A stretch of 64,000 nt of DNA from Pseudoglutamicibacter albus (GTDB lineage: Bacteria; Actinomycetota; Actinomycetes; Actinomycetales; Micrococcaceae): contig NZ_JAVDXX010000001.1 of NCBI RefSeq assembly GCF_031458175.1, positions 1,116,001-1,180,000 on the forward strand, read 5' to 3'. Shown in pieces: positions 26,745 through 34,695 of this stretch; position 1 is the first letter of the stretch; each line of letters begins with the position of its first letter. Made by a program: the position numbers and the translations under genes. Under the pieces are notes generated by a model. It ran no database searches and was not told the origin of the DNA. It saw only the letters and a program-made list of their open reading frames with translations.

Positions 26745-27740
26745 CTAGAACAAGCTCATCGCCAGCTTGCGGCGACCAGCGGCAACGCGTGGATCGTTCT
26801 GCCCCACCGCGCTGAACAACTCAACCAAGTGCACCCGTGCCGCCTCACGGTCATCACCGCGATGCGCTCCGATGAAACGAATCAGACGTAAGAAGGCATC
26901 ATCCACGTGCCCGCCCACGACGTCAAGATCAGCGACATCGATCTGGGCATGAACATCATCCGGGTTGGAAGCCGCAGCATCACGGACCACCTGCGCATCG
27001 AAACCAGAGACCCGCTTCAACAAATCAACCCGATGCACACCGGCCTCAGCCTCCGCATCAGCCGGGTTCTCCTCCACGGCACGCTCATACAAAGCCCGCG
27101 CCGCATCATATTCCCCTTGCGCAACCAGCGCATCAGCCTCAGCGAACCGGCCACCAGCCGCTTCGGCGCCAGCCGTGTTAATAGGTGCGACCGTGGAAGC
27201 CATCCCCTGCTGAACCGCAACCTGCTGCAACTCCTGAAGTGTTGCCGCCATCTGTTCGGAATCAACGGGGCCTGCGAAGAGCGGCATCGGTCGGCCGCCT
27301 AAGACCGCAAGCAGCATCGGCACCTGCTGAATCTGCAAGGCCTGAGCCACACGCGGATGCTCATCGACATCCACAACACCCAGAACGAACTTACCCGCCT
27401 GAGCCTCAACCGCATCATCCACAACCCGGACCACGGAGTCGGCGGCTTCAGAGCGCGCCGAATACGCGACCAAGAACGCCGGGACCCGCGTGCTGAGCTG
27501 CGCGAACTCCTGCAGCGACTCTTCCGTAACCATCGTGGCCCACTGGCCCAGCGAGGCTTCCATGTCCGATGCCTCAGTAGCCTGGCCTGGAGTTTGCTGG
27601 CCTAGCGATGATAAGTCCACAGCACCTGCCGAGGACGCTGGAGCGGCGAACTCAGCTTGGCTTCCGGAAGCACCCACACTCGCATTCGGGTTGTGCGCCT
27701 GCCCAGGCTGTGCATCAAATGATGAAGAATCCATCGACAC
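26745..27740 (-). CDS. YbbN-like co-chaperone: thioredoxin fold plus TPR, lacking CxxC
   Basis: The protein has a disordered Gln/Ser/Ala-rich lead (about residues 1-75), a thioredoxin-like domain (about 76-185: VPAFLVAYSARSEAADSV, VDVDEHPRVAQALQIQQVPM) and C-terminal TPR-type helices (about 200-331). The WCxxC active site is replaced by YSARSEA, so it cannot do disulfide exchange. That is typical of YbbN/CnoX-like proteins in Actinobacteria, which act as holdase co-chaperones. A GTG at 27740 has GAGG 6 bases upstream; ATGs at 27734 and 27752 are alternatives. Probably co-transcribed with the gene before it. Confidence 0.8.
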   Translation of the reverse strand: MSMDSSSFDAQPGQAHNPNASVGASGSQAEFAAPASSAGAVDLSSLGQQTPGQATEASDMEASLGQWATMVTEESLQEFAQLSTRVPAFLVAYSARSEAADSVVRVVDDAVEAQAGKFVLGVVDVDEHPRVAQALQIQQVPMLLAVLGGRPMPLFAGPVDSEQMAATLQELQQVAVQQGMASTVAPINTAGAEAAGGRFAEADALVAQGEYDAARALYERAVEENPADAEAEAGVHRVDLLKRVSGFDAQVVRDAAASNPDDVHAQIDVADLDVVGGHVDDAFLRLIRFIGAHRGDDREAARVHLVELFSAVGQNDPRVAAGRRKLAMSLF

Positions 27741-27794
27741 TGCGTGCCTCATCCTCTCAGTCGCGCCCCGCGGGTTCCTCGGGGCGCACGGTCG

Positions 27795-29954
27795 CTACTT
27801 CAGCTCTACACCAACAGGGACATACGACATACCAACGACCTCGGCTGGTTTGCCGTCCTTGATGTTGATGACCACAGGAATCGTGAGGCGAGCCTCGACC
27901 GGCTTGTCAGTCTCTTCCTTGCCAACAAACTCGCGGATGAAGCCGGCGAGCTTCGTCTTACCGCCGTCCTTCTCCGGGGTCATCCTCATGGTTTCGGTGA
28001 CCAAACCGGAGACCATGACACTGCCATCCGGCATCTTCAAAGCGTTAGCAGACTTCGCGTTGACCTTGTAATCGGTCGTGAACTTACCCTTGCCGTCGCC
28101 CTCGTAGCTCTTCTTGGTCTCCGAGTTTGCTTTACGCAGCTGATCGACCATCGGGGACTTAGCGAACTTCTTCGCAGCGCCGGACTTCGCATCACCCAGT
28201 GCAGAAGAGAACTGTTTCAAGGCATCTTCAGGTGACATCGGGCCACCCTTCTTACCTCCCCCAGAAACTGCGCGGACCTCCGGGTCCCCCACAGCGATAC
28301 CCGGGAACGTTGCCCCCTCGACCATCGGGACTGCGGACACAACCTTGTACTGAGAACGGGCATTCGCCTGCTTGAGGGTCACAATGACCGGCAGGTCCTT
28401 GTTGCTACCCGTGGTCACAGCCATGACGGTTCGAGGGAAGCCACGGTCTACCGGAACAGCGGCGGTCACAACCTTCTTCGAAATCGGCGGAACAAGATTG
28501 TCGTTGAGCTTGACCTTCTTCTTCAACGCGCTGTAAAGATCCTGGCGCAGGTTCAGAGCGTCTGCCTCAAAACGTGATTCGAGCTTCTTCGCGTCACGCT
28601 TCTTATCGCCCTCAGCAGCAACGTCGCTGACATCACTCATGATGCGCTCTAGCTGGGTTGTGACCAGGATCGAATAGGCTTCCTCTTCTTCAGCCTTAGC
28701 GGTGGCCTCCTCAGACTTCTCGGCCGAGGTGTCCGCCCACGCGACCTGAGACGGGAGCGCAAGGCCGAGGGCCGCCCCCACAGCAATCAGGCCCTTCCAG
28801 GCACGAGAGCGCCGACCCTCACGTTGGCCAAGGCTCTTAGTTGTAGCAGGTTCAGCAACAGAGCGGAATCGTGGATCTTCTTCAGGGTTCACGTCATCGC
28901 CCTCCTGCCAGTTGCGCTCATCGTCTCCCCATGATTGTTCGCCGTGAGCCGGTGCGGCAGACCCGCCGTCGTAATAGTCGTCATCGTCGTCGCGGCGGTC
29001 CTGGTCGTTACCGTCATGTTCCTCAGAATCAGCGGGAGCAACCACGCCGTGCCTGCGGCTTGCAACGATCGTGTCATCCGACTGCGGAACATATGGATCG
29101 CTGCCGCCAAAGTTAGGCAACTCGTATTCAGCCGTATCGCCGGCACCTTCAAAGGAGTCACCGTCGTATCCAGCATCTGCCCCCGGCTGGCCGTCTGGAT
29201 GCCCAGCGGCGGCGCCAGCACCGACACCGGCACCGATACCTGCGCCAGCGGCGCGGCCGGTGTGGTTAGCCCGCCGGTCAGCGTCCTCTCCGCGACGAGC
29301 CGCTGCGGCACGGCGCGGAGAATCAGCAACGCGACGGCCACCGCGCCGCTTCGGACGAGACATCGCCAGAATCAGGGCAAGACCAAACAAGATGACAGCG
29401 GCAACAAACCACGGGGTCGCTTTAGCCCACTTGGCTGACATCTCAGCCTCCGGGTTATCCCACGTCACCACAAGATCCTTCGGCGCAGGTTCAGTCCCGT
29501 CCTTAATGACCAGCAGCGCGACAGGACCGTGAATCTCCTCAGGCCAGGCCACATCCCACCGGCCTTCTTGCTCAGACTCTGAAATCCAGAGGTCAGAGCC
29601 CTGAGGATTAGGAGCCTTTGCATCGCCCTTCTTGTGCTCGACCTTGAACGTGCGCGAACCGGTGTCCACAGATTCGATCACGTTCATCGCAGAGGACCCC
29701 GCCCACTCCTGGATGTCCCAAGGGCGTGCGACTGCGACCGTGAACTTGCCTTCTTCCCCCAGTTTGACCTCTGGGTTGGAATCCGGCGCCAAATGAATCT
29801 CTGAGGAAATCATGGTGATCGGCGCATCCGGGGTATTGTCCGGGATCTCAGCGCTGAGGCGATCCTGCGGAGACCACCAGGTCATGTGTCCGATACCGAT
29901 AATGAGGCACACCACGCCTATCACCAGGGCAGCCGTGCTAATAATTTTGCGCAC
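27795..29954 (-). CDS. Large actinobacterial membrane protein of unknown function
   Basis: I do not recognise a named family. The 719-residue protein has a first membrane helix at about 5-24, an extracytoplasmic beta-rich domain (about 30-180), a second helix (about 185-202), a 180-residue cytoplasmic linker rich in Gly/Ala/Asp/Arg, a third hydrophobic segment (about 387-405) followed by AWADTSAE that looks like an internal signal-type helix, and a second external domain (about 410-719) of mixed alpha/beta character. Each half thus looks like an anchored extracytoplasmic domain, as if two proteins had fused. GTG start. Divergent from the AI-2E permease and 54 bases before the ybbN-like gene. 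Confidence 0.7.
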   Translation of the reverse strand: MRKIISTAALVIGVVCLIIGIGHMTWWSPQDRLSAEIPDNTPDAPITMISSEIHLAPDSNPEVKLGEEGKFTVAVARPWDIQEWAGSSAMNVIESVDTGSRTFKVEHKKGDAKAPNPQGSDLWISESEQEGRWDVAWPEEIHGPVALLVIKDGTEPAPKDLVVTWDNPEAEMSAKWAKATPWFVAAVILFGLALILAMSRPKRRGGRRVADSPRRAAAARRGEDADRRANHTGRAAGAGIGAGVGAGAAAGHPDGQPGADAGYDGDSFEGAGDTAEYELPNFGGSDPYVPQSDDTIVASRRHGVVAPADSEEHDGNDQDRRDDDDDYYDGGSAAPAHGEQSWGDDERNWQEGDDVNPEEDPRFRSVAEPATTKSLGQREGRRSRAWKGLIAVGAALGLALPSQVAWADTSAEKSEEATAKAEEEEAYSILVTTQLERIMSDVSDVAAEGDKKRDAKKLESRFEADALNLRQDLYSALKKKVKLNDNLVPPISKKVVTAAVPVDRGFPRTVMAVTTGSNKDLPVIVTLKQANARSQYKVVSAVPMVEGATFPGIAVGDPEVRAVSGGGKKGGPMSPEDALKQFSSALGDAKSGAAKKFAKSPMVDQLRKANSETKKSYEGDGKGKFTTDYKVNAKSANALKMPDGSVMVSGLVTETMRMTPEKDGGKTKLAGFIREFVGKEETDKPVEARLTIPVVINIKDGKPAEVVGMSYVPVGVELK

Positions 29955-30092
29955 TATAGGTCAATCATCCTCGTATCAGCCGCGGCGCACAGCACCGCAG
30001 TTCGGTCAAGTCACAATCGCGGGCGATGCCGCGTCTACTAAGAGTCTAACGAGTAGACCCTCGTCTTTCCCGTAATTCGCTCCAAACTTAGG

Positions 30093-30098
30093 TAGTCT
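30093..30098 (+). promoter_or_regulatory. -10 box (TAGTCT) of the AI-2E-family gene
   Basis: TAGTCT ends 7 bases before the ATG at 30106; no ribosome site lies between. Confidence 0.45.
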
Positions 30099-30105
30099 AG
30101 CCGAC

Positions 30106-31647
30106 ATGACTGCGCGTTCAGATGAGCCCAACGCCTCGGAGCTTGATGGCCAAACCTCCAGGCCTCCGGGCATGCAACCCGAAGACCTCCCCGATGAGAT
30201 ACGCCTCGGCGGTGACCTACCTAGCGACCCGGACTCTAGCGACACGCCGGCATCATCTGACAGCGAGGATCCCGACGTAACGGCGGAACACAGCAAGGCT
30301 GAGCCCTCCACCGGCCAAACCGGGCGGCCTGAACCGGAGAAGGACACGCTCGCGGTGCGAGCGCCCGATATCGACGCAACAAACTCGCTCAACCCCGGCC
30401 CCATACCAGCCCCTACCCCTGCCCCCGCGGCGTCTGCACGGTTCCGCAAGTTTGTTCCGCACTGGCTAGGCCGCGCGCTCACCACCACGGATAGACCCTT
30501 ACCCTATGATCCCGGGTCCCCGCAGGCCGCCAGCGGTGGATCCGATGCCTCCAGCAATTCTGAAGCGGACGAATCCTCCAGCTCGGCGCTTGGAACAGCG
30601 AAAAGTTCGCCAGACAGCCCCGCACTCCAGACCCCCGTGAAGTCCGGTTTCGGTCTTGCAGTAGGTGTAGCGCTTGCCGTCATGGCGTGGCTGATACTGG
30701 CGGAGCTATCTCAGCTTTTGACGTGGATCGCGCTGGCATTGTTCATCGCTTTAGGCATGGACCCCATCGTGCGCTTCTTCGTATCCCGCGGGTGGCGGCG
30801 CTGGGTCGGTGTGCTCGTGGTCGTGCTCGTACTTCTCGCGTTCGTGGCTGGCTTCTTGAGTTTGCTGATCCCCGCGCTCATCACCCAGATCTCTGAGCTA
30901 ACTCGACGCGCGCCCGCGATCCTTGATGACGTCACCGCCAAACCGATGGTTCAGAAACTGGATGCTCAGTTCCACCTCATCGACAAAGTCGGTGAAGAAG
31001 TCAGGTCCATCATCAACAGCCCTGACACCCTAGCGAATGTGATCAACGCCGGTAACTTTGTGGGTGAGTTCTTCTTCGGCACACTCATCGTGTTCGTTCT
31101 GGCAACCTATTTCTTGGCTTCGTTGCCACAACTGAAACTGTTTGTCTTCTCTTTCGCGCCGGCTTCCAGCAGACAGCGGGTCGCCGTGTTGTCAGAGAAC
31201 ATCACGCGTTCGGTAGGCAACTACGTCATGGGGCAAGCAACAGTCGCCATTGTCAACGCTTGCTTCTCGTTCATCCTGATGACGATCTTCGGGATCCCCT
31301 ATTCGCTGCTACTTGCACTGTGTGTTGCCATGCTCGCATTCATCCCGCTCGTAGGCGGCGTGGCCGCGGGAACCTTAGTCGTAATCGTCTCTCTATTCTC
31401 GCTCAGCTGGCAGTCCACACTGCTATACGCGATCCTCTACATCGTCTACCTGCAGGTAGAGGCCTACTTCATCTCACCTAGGATCATGTCGCGTGCCGTC
31501 AAGGTTCCAGGCGCTGTGGTGGTGATCGCTGTGATCGCCGGTGGTGCGCTCTTCGGCGTTTTGGGGGCGCTCATGGCAATCCCGGTCGCTGCTGCCGCCA
31601 TCACGCTGATCAAGGAAGTCTTCTTCCGCAGGCAAGACGCCCGCTAA
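30106..31647 (+). CDS. AI-2E-family transporter with long disordered N-terminus
   Basis: The C-terminal 340 residues (from about 180) form the AI-2E/PerM permease fold: several membrane helices (GLAVGVALAVMAWLILAELS at about 185-204), an amphipathic middle segment and a final helix block with FIPLVGGVAAGTLVVIV. Members export small molecules or act as Na+/H+ antiporters; the role here is unknown. The first 175 residues are hydrophilic (Pro/Ser/Asp/Glu-rich) and have no fold that I can see, much longer than in most relatives. The TAGTCT box 7 bases upstream supports the ATG at 30106. Confidence 0.85.
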   Translation: MTARSDEPNASELDGQTSRPPGMQPEDLPDEIRLGGDLPSDPDSSDTPASSDSEDPDVTAEHSKAEPSTGQTGRPEPEKDTLAVRAPDIDATNSLNPGPIPAPTPAPAASARFRKFVPHWLGRALTTTDRPLPYDPGSPQAASGGSDASSNSEADESSSSALGTAKSSPDSPALQTPVKSGFGLAVGVALAVMAWLILAELSQLLTWIALALFIALGMDPIVRFFVSRGWRRWVGVLVVVLVLLAFVAGFLSLLIPALITQISELTRRAPAILDDVTAKPMVQKLDAQFHLIDKVGEEVRSIINSPDTLANVINAGNFVGEFFFGTLIVFVLATYFLASLPQLKLFVFSFAPASSRQRVAVLSENITRSVGNYVMGQATVAIVNACFSFILMTIFGIPYSLLLALCVAMLAFIPLVGGVAAGTLVVIVSLFSLSWQSTLLYAILYIVYLQVEAYFISPRIMSRAVKVPGAVVVIAVIAGGALFGVLGALMAIPVAAAAITLIKEVFFRRQDAR

Positions 31648-31699
31648 CCCAGATCGGGCCCTCCAGTGCAGCTACCGTCTCGGGTTCGCTAGCGCGGCC

Positions 31700-32077
31700 T
31701 CAACGACGCGGCGCGTGGTTCTCCCAGCATCTGCTATGCCAGTGGCGCCTGTCTGCTTGGGCGTCCGCGTCCGATCGTGAACCGTCCGCTCTCCACGCCA
31801 CAATGTGTGCGATGCCCGGTGGTATCAGCTGATCACAGCCCGGGCAACGGTAATGTTTACTCGCGCCATAGCCTGGTACTGCGCGCACATGCCATAGCCC
31901 GTCGCTGAAGTCCTGTAACGGTTCGTGGCCGTAGTGAAGCCAGCCACTACTTGTATCTAAGTCCCATGCACGGGTCCGTACAGGGCGAGCGCCTCTGGGG
32001 GCGGCTGAGGAACGCGAGCCCGAGCTCCTGCGGCTTGCGCCACGAGCCTGCGGAGCTCTGCGGTTTTTACGTCCCAC
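31700..32077 (-). CDS. Small actinobacterial protein with a CxxC...H...C zinc-ribbon-like motif
   Basis: The 125-residue product has a basic, disordered N-terminus (Arg/Ser/Ala-rich, about 1-35) and a conserved C-terminal part: HYRCPGCDQLIPPGIAHIVAW and then DRRHWHSRCW. The Cys/His spacing suggests one bound zinc. Relatives in Actinobacteria are often labelled ATP/GTP-binding protein without support; I see no P-loop. The GTG at 32077 is preferred because GAGGGGAG lies 6 bases upstream; a TTG at 32119 starts the longer frame. It lies 87 bases from the insertion-sequence cluster. Confidence 0.7.
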   Translation of the reverse strand: MGRKNRRAPQARGASRRSSGSRSSAAPRGARPVRTRAWDLDTSSGWLHYGHEPLQDFSDGLWHVRAVPGYGASKHYRCPGCDQLIPPGIAHIVAWRADGSRSDADAQADRRHWHSRCWENHAPRR

Positions 32078-32164
32078 GCTGTTCTCCCCTCTTGGCCTAA
32101 TCCTTGTGTGGCCCGACAATCTGCTACTACCCTACCGAGCCGCTCGCTCACCTGACCGGACGTA

Positions 32165-32229
32165 GTGCCTCATGTCAAGTTGATCGCGTAGCCCTAGTCG
32201 TGCCTCACAGAGATTGATTGCGTAGCCCT
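32165..32229. repeat. Left terminal repeats of the outer IS
   Basis: Two direct units, 32165-32195 (gtgcctcatg...gcgtagccct) and 32200-32229 (gtgcctcaca...gcgtagccct), are separated by 4 bases. Each is an inverted match of a unit at the right end. They are likely transposase-binding sites. Confidence 0.75.
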
Positions 32230-32230
32230 G

Positions 32231-32236
32231 CTTAGG
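32231..32236. repeat. Target-site duplication CTTAGG, left copy
   Basis: CTTAGG directly abuts the left inverted repeat of the IS481-family element and matches the copy at 33295-33300. IS481 of Bordetella is known to duplicate 6 bp at NCTAGN; this site fits apart from C to T at position 2. Confidence 0.85.
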
Positions 32237-33294
32237 TGTAGTTCCTCGGGAGGTTGTGAACGTTCGCGGTAGGTGAAGACCTCCGGGCAGTATGGGGTTA
32301 CCACAACTCCTGCCTGACCCGGAGGTCTTCATGTCTCACCCTAATGCACCCTTGACTGCTGAGGGTCGCCGGCGTCTTGCCGTGCTTATCGTCGAGGAAG
32401 GCTGGACGATTCGTCGAGCCGCCGAACGTTTCCAAGTCTCACCGGCTACCGCATCGAAATGGGCCAAACGCTACCTCGTCGGCGCCCCACTGACGGATCG
32501 GTCCTGCAGGCCACGTCGCTGTCCTAACCGGTTGTCTGTTCGCCGAGAACGCCGGATTATTGCGCTGCGGTTCACCCGCCAGTGGGGCCCACACCGGATC
32601 AGTTACCACTTGGGTATCCCACGGTCCACGGTTGGTAGAGTCTTGGCCCGGTACCAGATGCCGTTACTGGCCCATATCGATCGAGGAACAGGACTGCCCA
32701 TCAGGACACCGCACATCGCGCGGTATGAGAAACAAGCCCCAGGTGAGCTGGTGCATGTTGATATCAAGAAACTTGGGCGGATCCCCGATGGTGGTGGCCA
32801 CCGTATGCTTGGACCCGAGGCGCGCAAGAACGGTGGGTATGGAAAACACGGCAGGGGCTATGCCTTCTTACATCACGCCATCGATGACTATTCGAGACTC
32901 GCGTATTCAGAGATCCTTACCGATGAGAAGAAACAGACCGCGGCCGGGTTCTGGCAACGCGCTCAGGAGTTTTTCGCTCAAGCTGGGATCACCGTACAGG
33001 CAGTGATGACCGATAACGGCGCCTGCTACCGCTCACGCCTGTTCAACAACACGCTCGGGACAAAGATTAAACACCAGTTCACCAAGCCCTACCGGCCTCA
33101 GACCAACGGCAAAGTCGAACGCTTCAACCGTACTCTGACCCAAGAATGGGCCTACGCTAAGACCTATTACAGTGACGAAGCCCGAGCAGCGACCTACGAA
33201 GCCTGGCTACATCACTATAATCACCACCGACCCCACACCGGAATCGGAGGCCAAACCCCCGCCCAACGCGTTCACAACCTCACGGGGAACTACA
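32237..33294 (+). mobile_element. IS481-family insertion sequence, 1058 bp
   Basis: Terminal inverted repeats of 25 bp (32237-32261 and 33270-33294) match at 23 of 25 positions and begin TGT...ACA. They are flanked by CTTAGG duplications. It carries one transposase gene and looks intact. It sits inside the left end of the outer IS, at the 3' end of that transposase gene, so it arrived second. Confidence 0.9.
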
Positions 33295-33299
33295 CTTAG
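32331..33299 (+). CDS. IS481-family transposase
   Basis: The 322-residue protein has an N-terminal helix-turn-helix (EEGWTIRRAAERFQVSPATA, about residues 19-38) and an rve integrase core. Its DDE residues are visible in VHVDIKKLG, MTDNGACY and GKVERFNRT. GGAGGT lies 4 bases before the ATG at 32331. The gene has no stop codon of its own: the frame leaves the element at 33294 and the TAG at 33297-33299 is part of the target-site duplication. The gene appears intact and the element potentially active. Confidence 0.92.
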   Translation: MSHPNAPLTAEGRRRLAVLIVEEGWTIRRAAERFQVSPATASKWAKRYLVGAPLTDRSCRPRRCPNRLSVRRERRIIALRFTRQWGPHRISYHLGIPRSTVGRVLARYQMPLLAHIDRGTGLPIRTPHIARYEKQAPGELVHVDIKKLGRIPDGGGHRMLGPEARKNGGYGKHGRGYAFLHHAIDDYSRLAYSEILTDEKKQTAAGFWQRAQEFFAQAGITVQAVMTDNGACYRSRLFNNTLGTKIKHQFTKPYRPQTNGKVERFNRTLTQEWAYAKTYYSDEARAATYEAWLHHYNHHRPHTGIGGQTPAQRVHNLTGNYT

Positions 33300-33300
33300 G
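33295..33300. repeat. Target-site duplication CTTAGG, right copy, carrying two stop codons
   Basis: This copy holds TAG (33297-33299, plus strand) for the IS481-family transposase and TAA (33298-33296, minus strand) for the outer transposase. The two convergent genes therefore end on overlapping stop codons in six bases. Confidence 0.85.
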
Positions 33301-34552
33301 CAGTATGGAGTTTCACCCCACCGGTTTGTCGTTTCCGTCGGTTCTGTTTCGCGTCTTCGACCTCAGCTGTGAGGACCTCAGTCTTCCAACTGGCTTTGGT
33401 GATGAGCATGTCCTGATACCGGACAATGTCACGCGTGAGTTCGACCGGGTTGAGCTTCGCGTACTGCGCCCGCAGCGCTCGTTCTTGAGCTACAGAGAGC
33501 AGCCCAGAGTCGAGCAGACGCTGGTACGGGGTCTTCGGGTCGTCATACACGCGCCGTCTACGCCCCTGCCCGTCCACGCTCCAACCGACAGGTTTCTTGG
33601 TGGGGGTGAAGAAGTTCATCTTCAGCATCACTGCCTGCCATAACAGTGTCAGCACGTCCCGCTCATCTGGGGTGTCGTAACGGTAGTAGAAACCGTATTT
33701 ACGGACAATATGGTTGTTCTTTGACTCGACGAGGGCTTGATCATTCTTCTTGTAAGGCCTGGCTCTTGTGAAGAAGATCTTCCGGTCACCTGCCCACTCG
33801 ATCACTTGGTCGTTGATGAACTCCGACCCGTTATCGCAGTCGAGCCCAGCAATATCAAACGGTAACGCAGCTTCCATGCGGGTGAGGGCGGCGAGCATGT
33901 GTACACGTGCGTTATTCCGTAACACTTCCAGGTGGGTCCATCCCGTCTGCACACAAGTGGCGGTCAAAGTTCTGGCGAATTCACCTTTCAGTGTGGGGCC
34001 GCAGTGCGCGACCGTGTCACACTCCAGAAAGCCGGGCTCATGCTCTGCCTCGTCGCCGGCTTTCCGGATCATGATCGAGGTGCGTAACAGCGCGCCAGAA
34101 CGGGTGGCAGAGATCCCTTTCAACTCCAGTGACTGCCGGTGCTCTCGTAAATATCGGTCGATCGTCGCGGCAGACATCTCAAGCAGTTCGGCACGTACCG
34201 CAGGCGTGTAGTCGTGTTCACCGTGGCTGAGTTCGCCATGTGCTTCAAGCCGGCTGATCCATTCGGGGAGCATCTGACACATGTATTTCCCGCACGGGTA
34301 CATCATGACCCGCCACAGCCACACCAGCACCCGTTTCGAGGCTGCCGAGTACTTCGTCGGGCGATGCCGACGACGATCAACTTTCGTCACATTCTTCACG
34401 CCCAGGTGTGGGCTGGTGAGATACCGTCTGGCTGATACTCGGGACAGCCCGGTGGTTGCGCAGAACTGATCCAGAATCACAGACTTCTCGGACCTCGTCG
34501 CGGTTTTGTAGGCCCGTTTGAGTTGTTTGGTGACTTCGATACGTGTCGACAT
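33296..34552 (-). CDS. Outer-IS transposase (DDE, rve core)
   Basis: The 418-residue protein has an N-terminal helix-turn-helix (LDQFCATTGLSRVSARRYL), an rve-type core with likely DDE residues in FLECDTVAHCG, GLDCDNGSEFIN and QALVESKNNH, and a C-terminal basic tail. It resembles IS1202/ISNCY-type transposases more than IS3 or IS21, but the family is not certain. The ATG at 34552 follows AAGGGTG by 8 bases or so; an ATG at 34573 lacks a ribosome site. Despite the nested insertion the reading frame is complete, because the duplicated target keeps its last codon and stop. Confidence 0.82.
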   Translation of the reverse strand: MSTRIEVTKQLKRAYKTATRSEKSVILDQFCATTGLSRVSARRYLTSPHLGVKNVTKVDRRRHRPTKYSAASKRVLVWLWRVMMYPCGKYMCQMLPEWISRLEAHGELSHGEHDYTPAVRAELLEMSAATIDRYLREHRQSLELKGISATRSGALLRTSIMIRKAGDEAEHEPGFLECDTVAHCGPTLKGEFARTLTATCVQTGWTHLEVLRNNARVHMLAALTRMEAALPFDIAGLDCDNGSEFINDQVIEWAGDRKIFFTRARPYKKNDQALVESKNNHIVRKYGFYYRYDTPDERDVLTLLWQAVMLKMNFFTPTKKPVGWSVDGQGRRRRVYDDPKTPYQRLLDSGLLSVAQERALRAQYAKLNPVELTRDIVRYQDMLITKASWKTEVLTAEVEDAKQNRRKRQTGGVKLHTA

Positions 34553-34586
34553 TGAGACCACACCCTTGTTCATACTTGTTCAGCGT

Positions 34587-34650
34587 AGGAGTACGCGCTC
34601 AAAGTATGTGAGGCACGACTGTAGCTACGCGATCAATATATGTAAGGTAC
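34587..34650. repeat. Right terminal repeats of the outer IS
   Basis: Two units, 34587-34616 and 34620-34650, read on the minus strand as gtgcctcaca...cgcgtactcct and gtaccttaca...cgcgtagctaca. They mirror the left-end units; the shared ttgatcgcgtag core is exact between the two outermost copies. Confidence 0.75.
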
Positions 34651-34682
34651 GCCGCCGGATGGAGACAAACACCCACGGGGGC

Positions 34683-34688
34683 TAAACT
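34683..34688 (+). promoter_or_regulatory. -10 box (TAAACT) of nucS
   Basis: TAAACT ends 7 bases before the nucS ATG, predicting a leaderless mRNA. The matching -35 position (about 34660-34665) lies only about 10 bases from the right end of the outer IS, and no -35-like hexamer is evident. Confidence 0.5.
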
Positions 34689-34695
34689 ATCCACG

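Larger units (their letters stand above)
32165..34650 (-). mobile_element. Outer insertion sequence (DDE transposase), interrupted by an IS481-family element
   Basis: Both ends carry two tandem 30-31-bp units: 32165-32195 and 32200-32229 on the left, and 34587-34616 and 34620-34650 inverted on the right. They share a GTGCCTCACA...TTGATCGCGTAGCCCT pattern. Without the inner element and its duplication (1064 bases) the length is about 1422 bp, which fits its single 418-residue transposase. No matching target duplication is seen at the outer flanks, so the insertion is old or its flank was rearranged. Family assignment is uncertain. Confidence 0.75.

Noticed and set aside
32331-34552. A composite transposon carrying cargo
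   Set aside because: The two transposase genes belong to different families, one element is nested in the other, and there is no cargo gene between matching IS copies.
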